64,000 nt of DNA from positions 2,294,001 through 2,358,000 of the forward strand of contig NZ_CP019646.1 of the NCBI RefSeq assembly GCF_001999965.1. Direction: 5' to 3'. Shown one piece after another: positions 62,823 to 64,000 of the stretch. The position numbers and the translations under genes were made by a program. The stretch is from Limihaloglobus sulfuriphilus. Lineage in GTDB: Bacteria > Planctomycetota > Phycisphaerae > Sedimentisphaerales > Sedimentisphaeraceae. Numbering within the stretch: the first letter of the stretch is position 1; every line of letters starts with the position of its first letter. The notes beneath the pieces are model-generated. The model saw nothing but the letters and a program-made list of their open reading frames with translations, made no database searches and was not told the origin of the DNA.

Positions 62823-64000
62823 TCAGCCAAGTATCTCAGCAAGATCTTCGTCTGCTGTCTTTATAGGTGCTATGTTGAAGTTTTCAACCAGCACATTCAG
62901 TACCGCGGGACTAACGAATGCCGGCAGGGTTGGGCCCAGCTTCATGTTCTTTATGCCCAGATGCAGCAGCGTCAAGAGTATGCAGACGGCCTTCTGCTCG
63001 TACCAGCTTAGTATAATCGAGAGCGGCAGGTCGTTAACGCCGCAGTCAAACGCCTCTGCCAGTGCGCCGGCGATCTTGATTGCCGAGTAGGCATCGTTGC
63101 ACTGACCAATATCCAGCAGACGCGGGATACCGCCGATATCGCCGAACTCGAGCTTGTTGAAGCGGTACTTGCCGCACGCCAGTGTCAGGATAACGCAGTC
63201 ATCGGGCACTTTCTGTGCAAACTCGGTATAGTAGTTTCTGCCGCTCTTGGCCCCGTCGCATCCGCCAACGAGGAAGAAATGGCGAATCTTGCCGGCCTTG
63301 ACCGCGTCAATAACAGTCGGAGCCACGCTCATAACCGCGTTGCGGCCGAAACCGATTGTGATTGTCTTTTCAGGGGCGTCTTCTGTGAAGCCTTCTTCTG
63401 CCAGAGCCGCCTCGATAACCGGCGTAAAGTCCTTGTCAGCGATATGGGTAACGCCCGGCCAGGCTACCAGGCCTGTTGTGAAGATACGTGCCTTGTATGT
63501 CTCGGCGGGTTTCTGGATACAGTTGGTAGTCATCAGGATAGCTCCGGGGAACTCGTCGAATTCCTTCTTCTGATCCTGCCATGCCCCGCCGTAGTTACCG
63601 GCAAGGTGCGGGTATTTTTTCAGTTCCGGATACGCCAGACACGGCAGCATCTCGCCGTGTGTATAGATGTTTATGCCCTTGTCCTTTGTCTGCTCAAGCA
63701 GGATAGCCAGGTCTTTGAGGTCATGGCCTGATACGAGGATAGCCTTGCCTTTCTTCGGTGTTACCCTGACAACTGTCGGCTCGGGATGGCCGTAGGTACC
63801 GGTGTTTGCCTCGTCGAGCATCTCCATCACTCGGAGGTTGACCTCCCCTACCTTCAGCGCCATCGCTGTAAGCGCATCTGCGTCGCGGCCTTCATCGGCT
63901 GTAAGGAAATTAAGAGCCTCGTGAATAAATTTGTAAACTTCCGGATCGCTGATTCCCAGAATCGCAGCGTGGTCAGCGTATGCAGCCATGCCTTTTAGCC
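62823..64000 (-). CDS. hcp: Hydroxylamine reductase / hybrid-cluster protein Hcp (5' truncated)
   Basis: The frame runs out of the window ([11 protein letters not shown] at the edge is internal Hcp sequence), so the N-terminal part with the first Fe-S cluster is missing. About 390 residues are present. Hybrid-cluster ligands are recognisable: HDLKD, EMLPCL (Glu, Cys), [24 protein letters not shown] and IGQCNDAYS. Hcp reduces nitric oxide or hydroxylamine and protects anaerobes from nitrosative stress; S-nitrosylation is another known activity. A strong terminator follows. It is the most housekeeping-like gene here. Confidence 0.95.
   Translation of the reverse strand, partial: LKGMAAYADHAAILGISDPEVYKFIHEALNFLTADEGRDADALTAMALKVGEVNLRVMEMLDEANTGTYGHPEPTVVRVTPKKGKAILVSGHDLKDLAILLEQTKDKGINIYTHGEMLPCLAYPELKKYPHLAGNYGGAWQDQKKEFDEFPGAILMTTNCIQKPAETYKARIFTTGLVAWPGVTHIADKDFTPVIEAALAEEGFTEDAPEKTITIGFGRNAVMSVAPTVIDAVKAGKIRHFFLVGGCDGAKSGRNYYTEFAQKVPDDCVILTLACGKYRFNKLEFGDIGGIPRLLDIGQCNDAYSAIKIAGALAEAFDCGVNDLPLSIILSWYEQKAVCILLTLLHLGIKNMKLGPTLPAFVSPAVLNVLVENFNIAPIKTADEDLAEILG

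Overview
This 64-kb window looks like an accessory, heavily rearranged stretch of a bacterial chromosome. The host is probably a planctomycete of the Phycisphaerae type. That is an inference from a PEP-CTERM secreted protein, dockerin-like EF-hand loops inside an RHS protein, an Hcp hydroxylamine reductase, a PilT-type ATPase and the mix of insertion sequences; no rRNA or complete tRNA is present to confirm it. Several genes between about 3 and 29 kb have an unusual, archaeal-looking flavour: TATA-like boxes about 25 nt before start codons without a clear Shine-Dalgarno, a HerA-type ATPase, and a large Asn-X-Ser/Thr-rich surface protein.

Layout. 0-2.75 kb: 3' part of a NACHT NTPase. 3.1-8.5 kb: a small helical protein, a HARE-HTH protein and a tight minus-strand operon (winged-helix protein, adenine-type DNA methyltransferase, small helical protein, HerA-like ATPase fused to a nuclease-like domain, small protein). 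Its upstream side is cut by an IS21-type element (8,569-11,034). 11.4-15.7 kb: small unknown genes and a PocR-type sensor kinase with a stand-alone receiver. 16.4-19.8 kb: tyrosine integrase, RadC-like JAMM protein and three small genes, two of them paralogues of the 3.1-kb gene. 19.9-23.7 kb: an IS110-type transposase gene split by a second IS21-type element with a clear 6-bp target duplication. 23.9-31.2 kb: lipoprotein, MarR regulator with operator, the large glycoprotein-like protein, PEP-CTERM protein and a second integrase. 31.6-38.6 kb: a 2,131-aa Avs-like STAND ATPase with a Cap4-like nuclease N-terminus plus an overlapping small partner.

39-48 kb: a cysteine-rich secreted protein and a giant RHS protein with a variable C-terminal tip, a lipoprotein, a displaced second RHS tip and another lipoprotein. 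This resembles a polymorphic-toxin locus with an orphan cassette. 48-53 kb: IS3/IS481-like and IS1634-like elements around a TPR gene. 53-59 kb: a broken toxin-antitoxin pair, a broken response regulator, two beta-barrel-like proteins and a GC-rich set of DUF1254 genes. 59-61.3 kb: a REP-associated (RAYT) transposase with tandem repeats and a deleted copy of the 48-50 kb unit. 61.4-64 kb: PilT-family ATPase and Hcp, the most core-like genes.

How the parts may work together. Two NLR-like STAND ATPases bracket a region holding integrases, a methyltransferase/HerA-nuclease/HARE-HTH operon and a sensor kinase, which is what a defence or mobile-element island looks like. The best candidates for undescribed biology are the 3.5-8.5 kb operon, the small P-x2-Y/IPxRLY family that recurs around it, and the Avs-like gene pair. 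All functions are inferred from reading the sequence; no database search was run.
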